This document shows, one piece after another, positions 8,306 to 17,086 of a DNA stretch of 64,000 nt. Under the pieces are notes generated by a model. It was not told where the DNA came from. It was given only the letters and a program-made list of their open reading frames with translations, and ran no database searches. The DNA comes from Streptomyces sp. NBC_00878 (GTDB taxonomy: Bacteria > Actinomycetota > Actinomycetes > Streptomycetales > Streptomycetaceae): the NCBI RefSeq assembly GCF_026341515.1, contig NZ_JAPEOK010000001.1, forward strand, positions 9,610,001-9,674,000, read 5' to 3'. The position numbers and the translations under genes were made by a program. Every line of letters begins with the position of its first letter. Position 1 is the first letter of the stretch.

Positions 8306-8353
8306 GCGCTGAAAGCACAGTGAAACCGCGCTGAATGCGCCCTGCCGCAATCT
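8306..8353 (+). promoter_or_regulatory. SARP-type direct repeats and -10 region of the DrrAB operon
   Basis: Three contiguous 11-bp units, GCGCTGAAAGC (8306-8316), ACAGTGAAACC (8317-8327) and GCGCTGAATGC (8328-8338), share TGAA at an exact 11-bp period. About 9 bp later lies CAATCT (8348-8353), whose position fits a -10 box with a start at the ATG (8361). No Shine-Dalgarno sequence is visible. SARP regulators are known to bind heptamer direct repeats with this period, one turn of DNA apart and just upstream of -10. The AfsR-like regulator at 10122-13259 is the obvious candidate. Confidence 0.55.
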
Positions 8354-8360
8354 CCTCGGC

Positions 8361-9332
8361 ATGACAACAACGACCTCGCACTCACTCGCCATCGCGGCCA
8401 AGGGGCTGCGCAAGGCCTACGGGGACAAGACGGTCCTCGACGGCATCGACCTGACGGTGCCGGCCGGGTCCGTGTTCGCGCTGCTCGGGCCGAACGGCGC
8501 AGGCAAGACCACCGCCGTCAAGATCCTCTCCACTCTCATCTCCGCCGACGTCGGCGACCTGCACGTCGGCGGTCACGACCTGGCCACCGACCCCCAGACC
8601 GTGCGCGCCATGATCGGCGTCACCGGGCAGTTCTCCGCCGTCGACGGGCTGATCACCGGCGAGGAGAACATGCTCCTCATGGCGGACCTGCACCACCTGT
8701 CCAAGCAGGAAGGGCGCCGGGTCGCCGCCGAACTCCTTGAACGCTTCGACCTCACCGAGGCCGCGAAGAAGCCCGCCTCCACCTACTCCGGGGGCATGAA
8801 GCGCCGCCTCGACCTCGCCATGACCCTCGTCGGTAGCCCGCGGATCATCTTCCTCGACGAGCCGACCACCGGACTCGACCCGCGCTCGCGCCACAACATG
8901 TGGGGGATCATCCGCGAGCTGGTCTCCGACGGCGTCACCGTCTTCCTCACCACCCAGTACCTGGAGGAAGCCGACGAACTCGCCGACCGCATCGCCGTGC
9001 TCAACGACGGCAAGATCGCCGCCGAGGGCACCGCCGACGAGCTCAAGCGGCTCATTCCCGGCGGACACGTCCGGCTCCGTTTCACCGATCCGGCCGCCTA
9101 CCAGTCCGCCGCCGTCGCCCTGCGCGAAACCTCCCGCGACGACGAGGCGCTGTCGCTGAACATCCCCAGCGACGGCACCCAGCGCGAGCTGCGCTCCATC
9201 CTCGACTGGCTGGACTCGGCCGGTGTCGAGGCGGACGAGCTGACCGTGCACACCCCCGACCTCGACGACGTGTTCTTCGCCCTGACCGGCGGCACCGACA
9301 CCCCCAACCAGTCCAAGGAGAACGCCCGATGA
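8361..9332 (+). CDS. ABC transporter ATP-binding protein, DrrA family
   Basis: 323 residues. Walker A GPNGAGKTTAVKIL (about residues 43-56), Q-loop GVTGQFSAVDGLITGEEN, signature YSGGMKRRLDLAMTLVG, Walker B IIFLDEPTTGLDPRSRHNMW and the H-loop position replaced by VFLTTQYLEEADELADRI (Q rather than H), all as in the daunorubicin-resistance DrrA branch. The C-terminal 80 residues (LRFTDPAAYQSA to LDDVFFALTGG) are the usual DrrA regulatory domain. It powers the permease encoded next, with which it overlaps by 4 bp (ATGA at 9329). Such pairs export hydrophobic drugs; the substrate is unknown. Confidence 0.93.
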   Translation: MTTTTSHSLAIAAKGLRKAYGDKTVLDGIDLTVPAGSVFALLGPNGAGKTTAVKILSTLISADVGDLHVGGHDLATDPQTVRAMIGVTGQFSAVDGLITGEENMLLMADLHHLSKQEGRRVAAELLERFDLTEAAKKPASTYSGGMKRRLDLAMTLVGSPRIIFLDEPTTGLDPRSRHNMWGIIRELVSDGVTVFLTTQYLEEADELADRIAVLNDGKIAAEGTADELKRLIPGGHVRLRFTDPAAYQSAAVALRETSRDDEALSLNIPSDGTQRELRSILDWLDSAGVEADELTVHTPDLDDVFFALTGGTDTPNQSKENAR

Positions 9333-10141
9333 GCGCCCCCCTCGCCCCCACCCGCCCGACCCGGATCTCCCTCGCCGTCCGCGACTCGAGCACCATGCTG
9401 CGCCGCAACCTCCTGCACGCGTGGCGCTACCCGTCCGGGACCCTGAACCTGCTGCTCACGCCGATCATGCTGTTGCTGCTCTTCGTGTACATCTTCGGCG
9501 ACGTGATGAGCACCGGCATCGGAGGCGCCGACCGCTCCGACTACATCGCCTACATCGTCCCGGGCATCCTGATGATGACCATCGGCGGCACCGTGATCGG
9601 GGCCGCGGTGCACGTCTCCATGGACATGAACGAGGGCCTCATCGCCCGCTTCCGCACGATGGCCATCCACCGCAGCTCCGTGCTCGTCGGGCACGTCGTC
9701 GGCAGCGTGCTGCAGTGCTTGATGAGCGTGGTCCTCGTCGGTGCAGTCGGCGTGGCCATCGGCTTCAGGTCCGCGGACGCCACGGCCTTGGAGTGGATCG
9801 CTGCGTTCGGGCTGCTCGCGCTGTTCTCCCTGGCGCTCACCTGGATCGCGGTCGGGATGGGCATGGCCAGCCCGAACGCCGAGGCGGCTGCCAACAGCGC
9901 GCAGCCGCTGATCCTCCTCCCGCTCATCTCCAGCGCCTTCATCCCGGCCGACACCATGCCGGGCTGGTTCCAGCCGATCGCCGAGTACCAGCCGTTCACC
10001 CCGGCCATCGAGACCCTGCGCGGCCTGCTGCTCGGCGCCGAGATCGGCAACAACGGGTGGATCGCGATCGCCTGGTGCGTCGGCCTGACCGCGCTCGGCT
10101 ACCGCTGGTCGACGGCGTCGTTCAACCGCGACCCGAAGTAA
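9329..10141 (+). CDS. ABC transporter permease, DrrB/ABC-2 family
   Basis: 270 residues, ABC-2 membrane fold: about six hydrophobic segments (LNLLLTPIMLLLLFVYIFG, YIVPGILMMTIGGTVIGAAV, CLMSVVLVGAVGVAIGF, WIAAFGLLALFSLALTWIAVGMGM, LILLPLISSAFIPADTMPGWFQ, a C-terminal helix) and the conserved EGLIARFRTMAIHRSSVLVGHV loop. Partner of the preceding ATPase. The last 20 bp overlap tail-to-tail with the AfsR-like gene, so no terminator fits between the two converging genes. Confidence 0.92.
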   Translation: MSAPLAPTRPTRISLAVRDSSTMLRRNLLHAWRYPSGTLNLLLTPIMLLLLFVYIFGDVMSTGIGGADRSDYIAYIVPGILMMTIGGTVIGAAVHVSMDMNEGLIARFRTMAIHRSSVLVGHVVGSVLQCLMSVVLVGAVGVAIGFRSADATALEWIAAFGLLALFSLALTWIAVGMGMASPNAEAAANSAQPLILLPLISSAFIPADTMPGWFQPIAEYQPFTPAIETLRGLLLGAEIGNNGWIAIAWCVGLTALGYRWSTASFNRDPK

Positions 10142-13100
10142 CCGCCATGACAGTGCGGGCCGCCTCCCGCAACTCGTCCCGCCCCAGGGCGGCGTACTCC
10201 GACACCGCGTCGGCGTACGCCGCCCCGTCGGCGTTCTCGGCCGCCTGCCGGGCGCGCGTCGCCGACATCGTCGGCTGGAACTCCCGCAGCACGCCGAGCC
10301 GTTCGGCCAGCGCGATCATACGTACGGCACTGGTGTCGCCGGATGCGAGCCCTGTCATGCCGAGGGCATGCAGCACTGTGCCGAACAGGGGGAGTTCGGC
10401 GGGCGAGCCGACCGGATCGGAGAGCAACGTCCGCAGCCGCTGTCGCAGTCGGCCGACCGCCTCCGCGACCAGCCCGAGCCGGTCGGCATACGCGTGCGCC
10501 GTCACCGCCACCGACTGGATCACGAGCACCCACGGGTCGAGCCCGGCGTCGTCGCCGCCGCGCGGCGGACCGGCCGCGAGCATGCGCTCCATGGTGCCGC
10601 GCCACAGGCCGAGCCCGACCTCCGTCAGCCCGCGGGCGAGCGCGAGCTCGGCGCGCCCGCAGAGGTCGAGCCGGTAGAAGTCGTCCTGCTGCGGGGCGTT
10701 GTCGCTCTCCGCCTGTTGCAGCCAGTACTCGGCCTCGTCGGGATCGCCGCGTTGCAGACAGGCGATGACGAGGAGCGAGCGGATACCGATGTAGTCGTGC
10801 CCGTCGCCGAGCCGCGGCAACTCCCTGAGGGCCGCCTTGAGATGCTCGTACGCCTCCTCGCCCCGCTCCGTCCGCAAGCACAGCTCGCTCAGCCGGGAAT
10901 GCACCATGAGCTGCACGGACGGATTGTCGACCGGCGCAAGTCCGGCGACCGACCGGCGGGCCGAGACGAGCGCGCGGTCGATGTCGTGCTCGAACTCCCA
11001 GACATAGCAGGCGACACACTCGGCGATGCCGGAGAGCAGCGGCTGCTCGCTGTCGCAGAGCCCCCGCATCACGTGGTAGTCGGGAGGCCGTATCTCGGGG
11101 GTCGCGCTCAGCACGACCGCGGTGGCGCGCATCAGCGTGTCCGGCGGGGCCGGAGGCAGCCGCCGGAGGGTGACGAGCTGGCGTATGGCACGCGGGCCGG
11201 GGCCCATGAACACGGTCGCCGTGCCCAACACCGCGGCGGTGCGGGCGACTTCGACGTACGCCGGTTCGGGGCGGTAGTGCGACAGCGGCGGGCCGGTGTC
11301 CTCGGTGAGGGCGGTAAGGCGGGGGAAGTTGGTGCCGGTGGACCACAGAGCGGCGAGGACGGCGGTGACGGCGGCGGTGGCGGGACCGTCCGCACGGGCC
11401 AGTGCGTACCGCAGGGCGAGTACGAGGTTGTCCTGCTCGGCCTTGATCCGTTCCCAGGAGGCCCGCGCATCCGAGCCGAAGAGCACGTCGTGGTACGCGA
11501 CCCCGAAGTCCCGCGCCCAGGCGAGGAATCGGCCGACGGCTTCGTCCTCCTCGCCCGCCTCCGCACGCCGGGCCGCGCTGAACTCCCGTACGGTTTCCAG
11601 CATTCGGAACCGCACGCCTGCCGGGGTGTCGGCGACGGTGAGCAGCGACTGACCGGCCAACTGTTCCAGCAGGAACAGCGCGTCCTCGCCGAGCACCTGC
11701 TCCGCCGCTTCGCCGGAGAAGCCGCCGGGGAAGACGGACAGCGTGCGCAGCGCGGTCCTGGCGTCCTCGGCGAGCAGGTTCCAGCTCCACTCCACGACCG
11801 CGTGCAGCGTGCGGTGGCGCTCCGGCGCGTCCCGCGCCCCGCCGCGCAACAGCGCGAACCGGTCGCCGAGACGGCGGGCGATCTCCGGCACGGACAGCAC
11901 CCGTACCCGCGCCGCGGCCAGCTCCACGGCGAGCGGTAGCCCGTCGAGGTGGCGGCACAGCCCGTCCACCGCGTCCGGCGGCAGCTCCACGCCGGGCCGC
12001 GCGGCCCGGGCCCGCTGCGTGAACAGCTCGACCGAGGTGTCGAGGCCAAGCTCCGGCAGCGCGTACACCGCCTCCGATGTGAGGCCCAGCGGGGCCCGGC
12101 TGGTGGCGAGCACCTGCAGGTCCTTCGAGGACGAGACCAGGGCCTGCACGAGGTCCGCGGCGCCCCGGATGACCTGCTCGCAGTTGTCCAGCGCCAGCAG
12201 CGCGGGCCCGGAGCCGAGCACACCGAGGATGCCGGTCACCGGGTCGGCCGGGGCGTTGCCGCTCACGGCGCCGGACCGTCCCTCGCCCGCGCCGAGCGCG
12301 GAGGCCACCTCCACTGCCACGTCCGCGTCCGCGGTGACGCCGGCGAGCGGCACGAAATACACCACCCGCTGCTCGGCCCGGCGGCTGACGGCGTACGCGA
12401 GCCGGGTCTTGCCGAGGCCGCCGGGCCCGACGACGGTGACGGCGCGGGAGGCGTGCAGCAGCCGTTCCACCTCGGCGATGTCCTCGTCCCGCCCGAGGAG
12501 CGGATTCGGCTCGTGCGGCACACCGTGCCGGACCACGGGCGCCTCTCCGCTCAGCAACTCCCGCTGTACGGCCTTGAGTCCGGCGCCGGGATCGGTGCCG
12601 AACTCGTCGCGCAGCTCACGGCGGTATGCCTCGTACCGGATCAGCGCGGCGGACGGGCCCGCCGTCGCCGACTCGCCGCGCAGCAGCTCGGTGAGCACTT
12701 CCTCGTCGCGCGGATGCTCCGCGGCGGCCACGGCCAGTGGCCCGGCCGCCTCGGAGTGCCGCCCCAGCCGGGCGAGCGCGAGCGCCTGCGCGCGTACGAG
12801 CGTGCCGCGGACGGGGGCGCGCTCGGTGCGCAACGCGGCTACGGGGTCGTCGTCCCCATCGGGATCGGGGGTGCCCTCCCACAGGGCGAGTCCGGCCTCG
12901 GCGGCGGCCAGCGATCCCGCGTGGTCCCCGGCCCTGGCCCGGTCAGCGCTCGCGGCGGCGTGCAGCAGCAGGGCGGAGCTGTCGACCTGGTCCTCGGCGA
13001 GGGCGAGCCGGTATCCGGTCGGCGTGCTGACGAGGACATCGGCGTCCAACTGCGCCCGCGCCCTGGACACGAGTACCTGCACAGCTTTTCCCGGCCGCTC

Positions 13101-13259
13101 CGGCAACTCGTCCGGCCACAGCCCTGCCACCAGCCGCTCGGTGCTGCAGCCCGCGCGCAAGTCGCCCGCGAGCAGCGCGAGGAGACCACGGAGCCGGGGT
13201 GCGGTGACTTCCCGTCCACGGTAGGCGACGCGCGGCAGCAGGGTCAGGTCGGTGGTCAT
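10122..13259 (-). CDS. AfsR/SARP-type regulator with BTAD and NB-ARC ATPase domains
   Basis: 1045 residues. N-terminal OmpR-like winged helix (residues about 5-90: LLALLAGDLRAGCSTERLVAGLWPDELPERPGKAVQVLVSRAR), then a bacterial transcription activation (BTAD) domain to about 245, an NB-ARC/AP-ATPase module with Walker A VVGPGGLGKTRLAYAV (about 275-290) and Walker B ALLALDNCEQV, then helical repeats to the end. This is the AfsR arrangement: an ATP-dependent transcription activator often linked to antibiotic or export genes. It converges on the DrrAB operon, whose promoter carries SARP-like repeats. The signal is unknown. Confidence 0.9.
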   Translation of the reverse strand: MTTDLTLLPRVAYRGREVTAPRLRGLLALLAGDLRAGCSTERLVAGLWPDELPERPGKAVQVLVSRARAQLDADVLVSTPTGYRLALAEDQVDSSALLLHAAASADRARAGDHAGSLAAAEAGLALWEGTPDPDGDDDPVAALRTERAPVRGTLVRAQALALARLGRHSEAAGPLAVAAAEHPRDEEVLTELLRGESATAGPSAALIRYEAYRRELRDEFGTDPGAGLKAVQRELLSGEAPVVRHGVPHEPNPLLGRDEDIAEVERLLHASRAVTVVGPGGLGKTRLAYAVSRRAEQRVVYFVPLAGVTADADVAVEVASALGAGEGRSGAVSGNAPADPVTGILGVLGSGPALLALDNCEQVIRGAADLVQALVSSSKDLQVLATSRAPLGLTSEAVYALPELGLDTSVELFTQRARAARPGVELPPDAVDGLCRHLDGLPLAVELAAARVRVLSVPEIARRLGDRFALLRGGARDAPERHRTLHAVVEWSWNLLAEDARTALRTLSVFPGGFSGEAAEQVLGEDALFLLEQLAGQSLLTVADTPAGVRFRMLETVREFSAARRAEAGEEDEAVGRFLAWARDFGVAYHDVLFGSDARASWERIKAEQDNLVLALRYALARADGPATAAVTAVLAALWSTGTNFPRLTALTEDTGPPLSHYRPEPAYVEVARTAAVLGTATVFMGPGPRAIRQLVTLRRLPPAPPDTLMRATAVVLSATPEIRPPDYHVMRGLCDSEQPLLSGIAECVACYVWEFEHDIDRALVSARRSVAGLAPVDNPSVQLMVHSRLSELCLRTERGEEAYEHLKAALRELPRLGDGHDYIGIRSLLVIACLQRGDPDEAEYWLQQAESDNAPQQDDFYRLDLCGRAELALARGLTEVGLGLWRGTMERMLAAGPPRGGDDAGLDPWVLVIQSVAVTAHAYADRLGLVAEAVGRLRQRLRTLLSDPVGSPAELPLFGTVLHALGMTGLASGDTSAVRMIALAERLGVLREFQPTMSATRARQAAENADGAAYADAVSEYAALGRDELREAARTVMAVTSGRG

Positions 13260-13601
13260 CCGTGCAGATTAGCCAAGGGCTTGATCAGGTGTAGCCCCAG
13301 TGCAGCGCCTGGACGACGGCGTGCGCGATGGCGTCAATGAGGAGCCGGCCCCGCCGTGCTCGATGCTCCGCTGGACAGGCGGCTGAGCAATCCGTCCTGC
13401 TGTCCGGCGCGACGTGACACTCGGCGCCGATCATCGCGACCACGCGGTCGGATGCCCCTCGCACTGACCAGTGAATGGACAGCATTTGACCTGGTGGAAC
13501 CGGTCCGCCGTACCTATTTTGATCTTGCGGGTGAGGGTGCCGATGGTCACCGGCGGGCCCGCGGCGTGAGCTACCCGCAAGAAGCCGGAAGGAACTGACT
13601 C
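13260..13601. other. Divergent intergenic region without a clear gene
   Basis: 342 bp between the divergent AfsR-like and lipoprotein genes, so it should hold both promoters. A TTGACC at 13488 could be a -35 box for the rightward gene, but no convincing -10 lies at 16-19 bp. An open frame at 13285-13485 on the minus strand has no recognisable product. Confidence 0.4.
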
Positions 13602-14240
13602 ATGACCAGCAACCGTCGCAGGACCTCTGCCGTCTCCGCCGCGCTCGTGGGTGGCGCCATGCTGATGACCGCGTGCCAGGGCACGGAAACGGACGCCGCG
13701 AAGAATGCGTCGTCCACTCCTGCCGGCGACTCTGCGACCGCTTCCGGCTCGGCCATCGTGGACGACGGTCGGAGCAGCGCCGAGGGCTCCGACGAAGAGG
13801 TTTCCGACGGAGAAGGCTCCGACGGAGGGCGCAAGGCCGTGCGGACCTGTGGCGCCAACGACATTTCCTGGAGTACCAAGTCCGAGACCCAGGCCGGGGG
13901 ATACATCCTGATCACCGCGAAGGCCGAGTCAGGCATCACCTGCGCCCTGCCCGCGGCACTCCCGAGGGTGGACTTCGGGGCGGACGGCACCGAGGCGGGC
14001 CCGGCGGAGAAGTCCGTCGGTGGGCAGATCACGCTGAGCGGGGGAACCACCGCGTACGCCGGGGTGAACCCGAAGAGCGCCGACGGAGACGCGGGCAAGG
14101 AACTGGACAGGATCATCATCGCCATCGGCAACGACGATCCGAACCCGGTCTTCCTGCCGGTCGAAACCGTCACCGTCGATGACCCGATCGTCACCAACTG
14201 GCACACCTCCGCGGCGGATGTTCTTCGCGCCCTCCCCTGA
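13602..14240 (+). CDS. DUF4232-type secreted lipoprotein
   Basis: 212 residues. A basic start (SNRRRTSAVSAA), a hydrophobic core and the lipobox LMTAC (Cys about residue 24) mark a lipoprotein signal. A linker rich in Ser, Asp and Glu follows to about residue 75, then a beta-rich domain beginning VRTCGANDISWSTKSETQAGGYILITAKAESGITCALP, characteristic of DUF4232 with its paired cysteines. AAGGAA precedes the ATG. Such proteins sit on the outer face of the membrane in actinomycetes; no function is established. It stands alone. Confidence 0.85.
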   Translation: MTSNRRRTSAVSAALVGGAMLMTACQGTETDAAKNASSTPAGDSATASGSAIVDDGRSSAEGSDEEVSDGEGSDGGRKAVRTCGANDISWSTKSETQAGGYILITAKAESGITCALPAALPRVDFGADGTEAGPAEKSVGGQITLSGGTTAYAGVNPKSADGDAGKELDRIIIAIGNDDPNPVFLPVETVTVDDPIVTNWHTSAADVLRALP

Positions 14241-14483
14241 ACCGACTCATCGCCGTCTTCGGCTTCCGGCCTGCTTCGCAGCACACAGCGCCCGGTGGCG
14301 AAGCGCGCCGCCAGACGCAGCTTTCCGTACGGTGTCGAGCACCGGCTGGTCCGCCTCTGGCCGGACATCGGACATCGGACACCTGGCGGATCAGATCGCA
14401 CGACGTGAGGCAGTAGGAGACAGGAAGTGGGAGACAGTGGGAGACCTGGCATTCGGGCCGGTGGCCGCGTCAGATTCGCGGGC

Positions 14484-15062
14484 TCAGACGTGCAGGGTGG
14501 GCCGGTAGGTGAGTTCTTGGGTGTGGCCGTCCAGCGTCCGGTGCTCGATCAGTTCGAGGTCGAAGTCGGCCGCACCCTGGAAGATCGGGTCCAGCCCGGT
14601 CCGGCCGGTGATCACAGGGAAGAGCGTCACCTGGACGCGGTCGACCAGACCGGCGGCCATCAGCGCCCGGTTCATCGACAGGCTGCCGTGCGAGCGCAAC
14701 GGCACCTCGGACTCCTTTTTGAGCCGGGCGACGACGTCGACGGCGTCGCCGCTCACGACCTCCGCATCCGGCCAGTCGAGGGATCCTTCCAGTGTGGTCG
14801 ACACCACCGTGGCCGGCAGGCTCCTCATCCGGGTGACCCATGGGTCGCGCACCTCGGACTCCTCGGTGCTTGAGGCCAGCATCCGCGCGAACGCCCGATA
14901 CGTGTTGGCCCCGAAGACCATCCGCTGCTCCTCGTCGTACAGGGCGAGGCGGTGGTCGAGCAGCTCGGGGCCCTGCTTGCCCCAGTAGCCGGTCCAGTCG
15001 CCGCCGGCGGCCCCGAAGCCGTCGAGGCTGGAAAAGACGTCGAAGGTGTAGCTGGCGGTCAT
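14484..15062 (-). CDS. RibD C-terminal/dihydrofolate-reductase-like oxidoreductase
   Basis: 192 residues from an ATG behind AAGGAG. An in-frame reading extends to 15329, but its extra 89 residues look non-coding. Features: FDVFSSLDGFGA, the nucleotide-binding part MVFGANTYRAFARML, RMRSLPATVVSTTLEG, a GSLSMNRALMAAGLVDRVQVTLFPVITG core and the ending LTYRP. This is the YyaP/YwjB-type stand-alone DHFR-like family, expected to bind NADPH; the natural substrate is not known. It converges with the lipoprotein gene; 243 bp between them show no clear hairpin. Confidence 0.85.
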   Translation of the reverse strand: MTASYTFDVFSSLDGFGAAGGDWTGYWGKQGPELLDHRLALYDEEQRMVFGANTYRAFARMLASSTEESEVRDPWVTRMRSLPATVVSTTLEGSLDWPDAEVVSGDAVDVVARLKKESEVPLRSHGSLSMNRALMAAGLVDRVQVTLFPVITGRTGLDPIFQGAADFDLELIEHRTLDGHTQELTYRPTLHV

Positions 15063-15603
15063 GATGCTCTCCTTGGGCGTGGTTGATTGAGTACGTGGAT
15101 ACAGACCTGAATCCACGGCGAAACTCATCGCCATCTTGGCCCGAGGACGGATTCCGCGGACTACCGCGTCGGCTCCCGACGATCCGTCCCGTTGTTCGCG
15201 AGACCCGTTACTGGTGAGAAACGGGAGCCGGTTGAGCGCGAAACATGTATCGCTCAGGTTTGTCCGTATCTGCGAGGGCGTCGTCCTGCGCGCGTGACAT
15301 ACAGGAGGGCCGTGAGCATGCCACCCCATTCATTGTCTCTCCGGTGAACCCGGCCTGATGGCGCTGCTGACGGCGACCGAGGCAGTCGTAGAACAAAGCC
15401 GCGGAGAGGTGGGCGGCGGGCTCATGGTCACCGCCATGGCCGTCATGCTCGCTCTGCTCTGGTGGTGACGTCGTGGGGGAGTGTGCCCGCTCTCAAGTCG
15501 CGGGCGCTGCAAGGGAGTTGGGACGTAGGGGTTGCGGCCGGGGGAGGCCGCATTGCAGCCCTGGGAAATTCGACCCTGTTGCTCTGGATCTCGATGTGCA
15601 AGG
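15063..15603. other. Long intergenic region upstream of the Rieske gene
   Basis: About 540 bp. The left part holds the promoter of the DHFR-like gene. One small open frame at 15358-15468 would encode a 36-residue peptide ending in a hydrophobic helix (GGLMVTAMAVMLALLWW), but it lacks a ribosome site. Nothing else recognisable is seen before the operator boxes at 15604. Confidence 0.4.
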
Positions 15604-15647
15604 ATTGGATCCACAGATTGGATCCAAGTAACACTCAATCGGATGCA
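15604..15647. promoter_or_regulatory. GGATCC-type operator boxes upstream of the Rieske operon
   Basis: ATTGGATCCAC (15604-15614), ATTGGATCCAAG (15617-15628) and a weaker CAATCGGATGCA (15636-15647). The centres of the second and third boxes are exactly 21 bp apart, the same spacing as in the boxes upstream of the copper amine oxidase (23762) and the ABC transporter operon (25891). Likely binding sites for the GntR regulator at 22904-23671. Confidence 0.6.
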
Positions 15648-15658
15648 CGAGGTGAGCG

Positions 15659-17086
15659 ATGCTGAGACGCGAGGACAACGAGCGCGTTACGCGCACCGGC
15701 CCGGGCACCCCCCTCGGACAGCTCATGCGCGCCTACTGGCAGCCCGTCGCCCTCGTCTCGGAGATGTCCGACGAACGACCGGTCAAGGCGATCCGGATCA
15801 TGGGCGAGGACCTGGTCCTCTTCCGGCGGGACGACGGCCCCGCATCCAACGGTCCCGCATCGGACCTGCCCGCATCGGACGGCGACGAGACGGTACGCCC
15901 TCAGAGCTCAGCCGGGGCCGGGCCCGTGGCCGGCCCGTGGGGCCTGGTCGGCCGGTACTGCGCCCACCGGGGTGTCGACCTCTCCTACGGACGCCGGGAG
16001 AACGGCGGACTGCGATGCCTCTACCACGGGTGGCTGTACGGCCCGGACGGCCGCTGCCTGGAGCAGCCCGCGGAACCCGAGCACAGCAACTTCGCCGCCA
16101 AGGTGCGTATCCCGAGCTACCCCTGCGTGGAGCGCAACGGCATCGTCTTCGCCTACCTCGGCACCGGTGCCCCGCCGCCCTTCCCGGCGTACGACTGCTT
16201 CCGCGCTCCCGAGGAGTACACCTTCGCCTTCAAGGGCTGGTGGGAGTGCAACTGGCTGCAGGGCGTGGAAGGCGGGATCGACCCGAGCCACGTCTCCTTC
16301 CTGCACCGCTTCGTCGGCGAGGACCCGCGCGAGGTGTACGGGCAGCAGTTCAGCGAGGAGGTGGAGGGCACCGGGAAGAAGCTCTCCGAACTGGTCGGCG
16401 ACAACTTCCGGCCGGACATCGAGGTGGAGAGCGCCGAGCACGGCCTGCGGGTCTTCGCGCTGCGCGAACTCACCGAGGACGTCAGGCATGTACGGATCAC
16501 CAACCTGGTGTTCCCCAATGCCTTCGTGGTGCCCTTCGGCAACGGCAAGGTCTTCTGCCAGTGGCACGTCCCGATCGACGACGAGAACCACTACTGGTTC
16601 ATGATCCTCTACGACTTCGAAGAGGTCACCGACAAGGACACGTTGCTGGCACAGCGCCTCGCTGAGGTCTCGCTCCCCGACTACCGGCCGCTGCGCAACC
16701 GCTCGAACGACTGGGGCTTCGATCCCAAGGAGCAGCGGGAACTCACGTACACCGGCATGGGGTTGGACATCAACGTCCATGACCAGTGGGCGGTGGAGAG
16801 CATGGGGCCCGTCCAGGACCGGACCGTCGAGCGGCTCGGCGTGTCCGACCGTGCCGTGACCGCCAACCGCAGACTGCTGCTCAAGGCGATCACCTCGTTC
16901 GAGAGCGGTCATCCGGTGCCCGGTCTGCCGATCGACGCGCGGGCGGCCGAGGAGCTGACCGGGCCCCTGGCCATCGACACCATCACGCCCACGGACGGCT
17001 GGGAAGAGGCCTGGCGGCGACGGGAGTCGGAGCGGCGCGCGCGGTCGCCGTGGGCCGGGCGGGAGGTGACCGGTGCGCAGCGCTGA
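15659..17086 (+). CDS. Rieske non-heme iron oxygenase, phthalate-4,5-dioxygenase/LigX-like oxygenase subunit
   Basis: 475 residues. The start, EDNERVTRTGPGTPLGQLMRAYWQPVAL, is diagnostic of the phthalate-4,5-dioxygenase/LigXa branch. Rieske cluster ligands are C101-x-H103 and C120-x2-H123; the mononuclear iron site is in NWLQGVEGGIDPSHVSFLH (D208, H211, H216). A low-complexity insert of roughly 35 residues (about 58-93, GPASNGPASDLPASDGDE) splits the Rieske domain between strands. The enzyme should hydroxylate or demethylate an organic substrate with O2 and electrons from a reductase, but no reductase or ferredoxin gene lies in the island. GAGGTGAG precedes the ATG. The end overlaps the ligase gene by 14 bp. 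Confidence 0.9.
   Translation: MLRREDNERVTRTGPGTPLGQLMRAYWQPVALVSEMSDERPVKAIRIMGEDLVLFRRDDGPASNGPASDLPASDGDETVRPQSSAGAGPVAGPWGLVGRYCAHRGVDLSYGRRENGGLRCLYHGWLYGPDGRCLEQPAEPEHSNFAAKVRIPSYPCVERNGIVFAYLGTGAPPPFPAYDCFRAPEEYTFAFKGWWECNWLQGVEGGIDPSHVSFLHRFVGEDPREVYGQQFSEEVEGTGKKLSELVGDNFRPDIEVESAEHGLRVFALRELTEDVRHVRITNLVFPNAFVVPFGNGKVFCQWHVPIDDENHYWFMILYDFEEVTDKDTLLAQRLAEVSLPDYRPLRNRSNDWGFDPKEQRELTYTGMGLDINVHDQWAVESMGPVQDRTVERLGVSDRAVTANRRLLLKAITSFESGHPVPGLPIDARAAEELTGPLAIDTITPTDGWEEAWRRRESERRARSPWAGREVTGAQR

Noticed and set aside
7847..13259. Carrier protein, DrrAB exporter and AfsR-like regulator as part of a biosynthetic gene cluster
   Set aside because: No synthase or tailoring genes lie between or around them, and the flanking genes are unrelated, so a cluster cannot be claimed from this window.
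13285..13485. 66-residue minus-strand frame upstream of the AfsR-like gene
   Set aside because: No family, no ribosome site, and it fills the divergent promoter region; probably non-coding.
15358..15468. 36-residue peptide with a hydrophobic C-terminus upstream of the Rieske operon
   Set aside because: No Shine-Dalgarno sequence and no relation to neighbours; a single hydrophobic run is weak evidence. Mentioned only in the intergenic entry.
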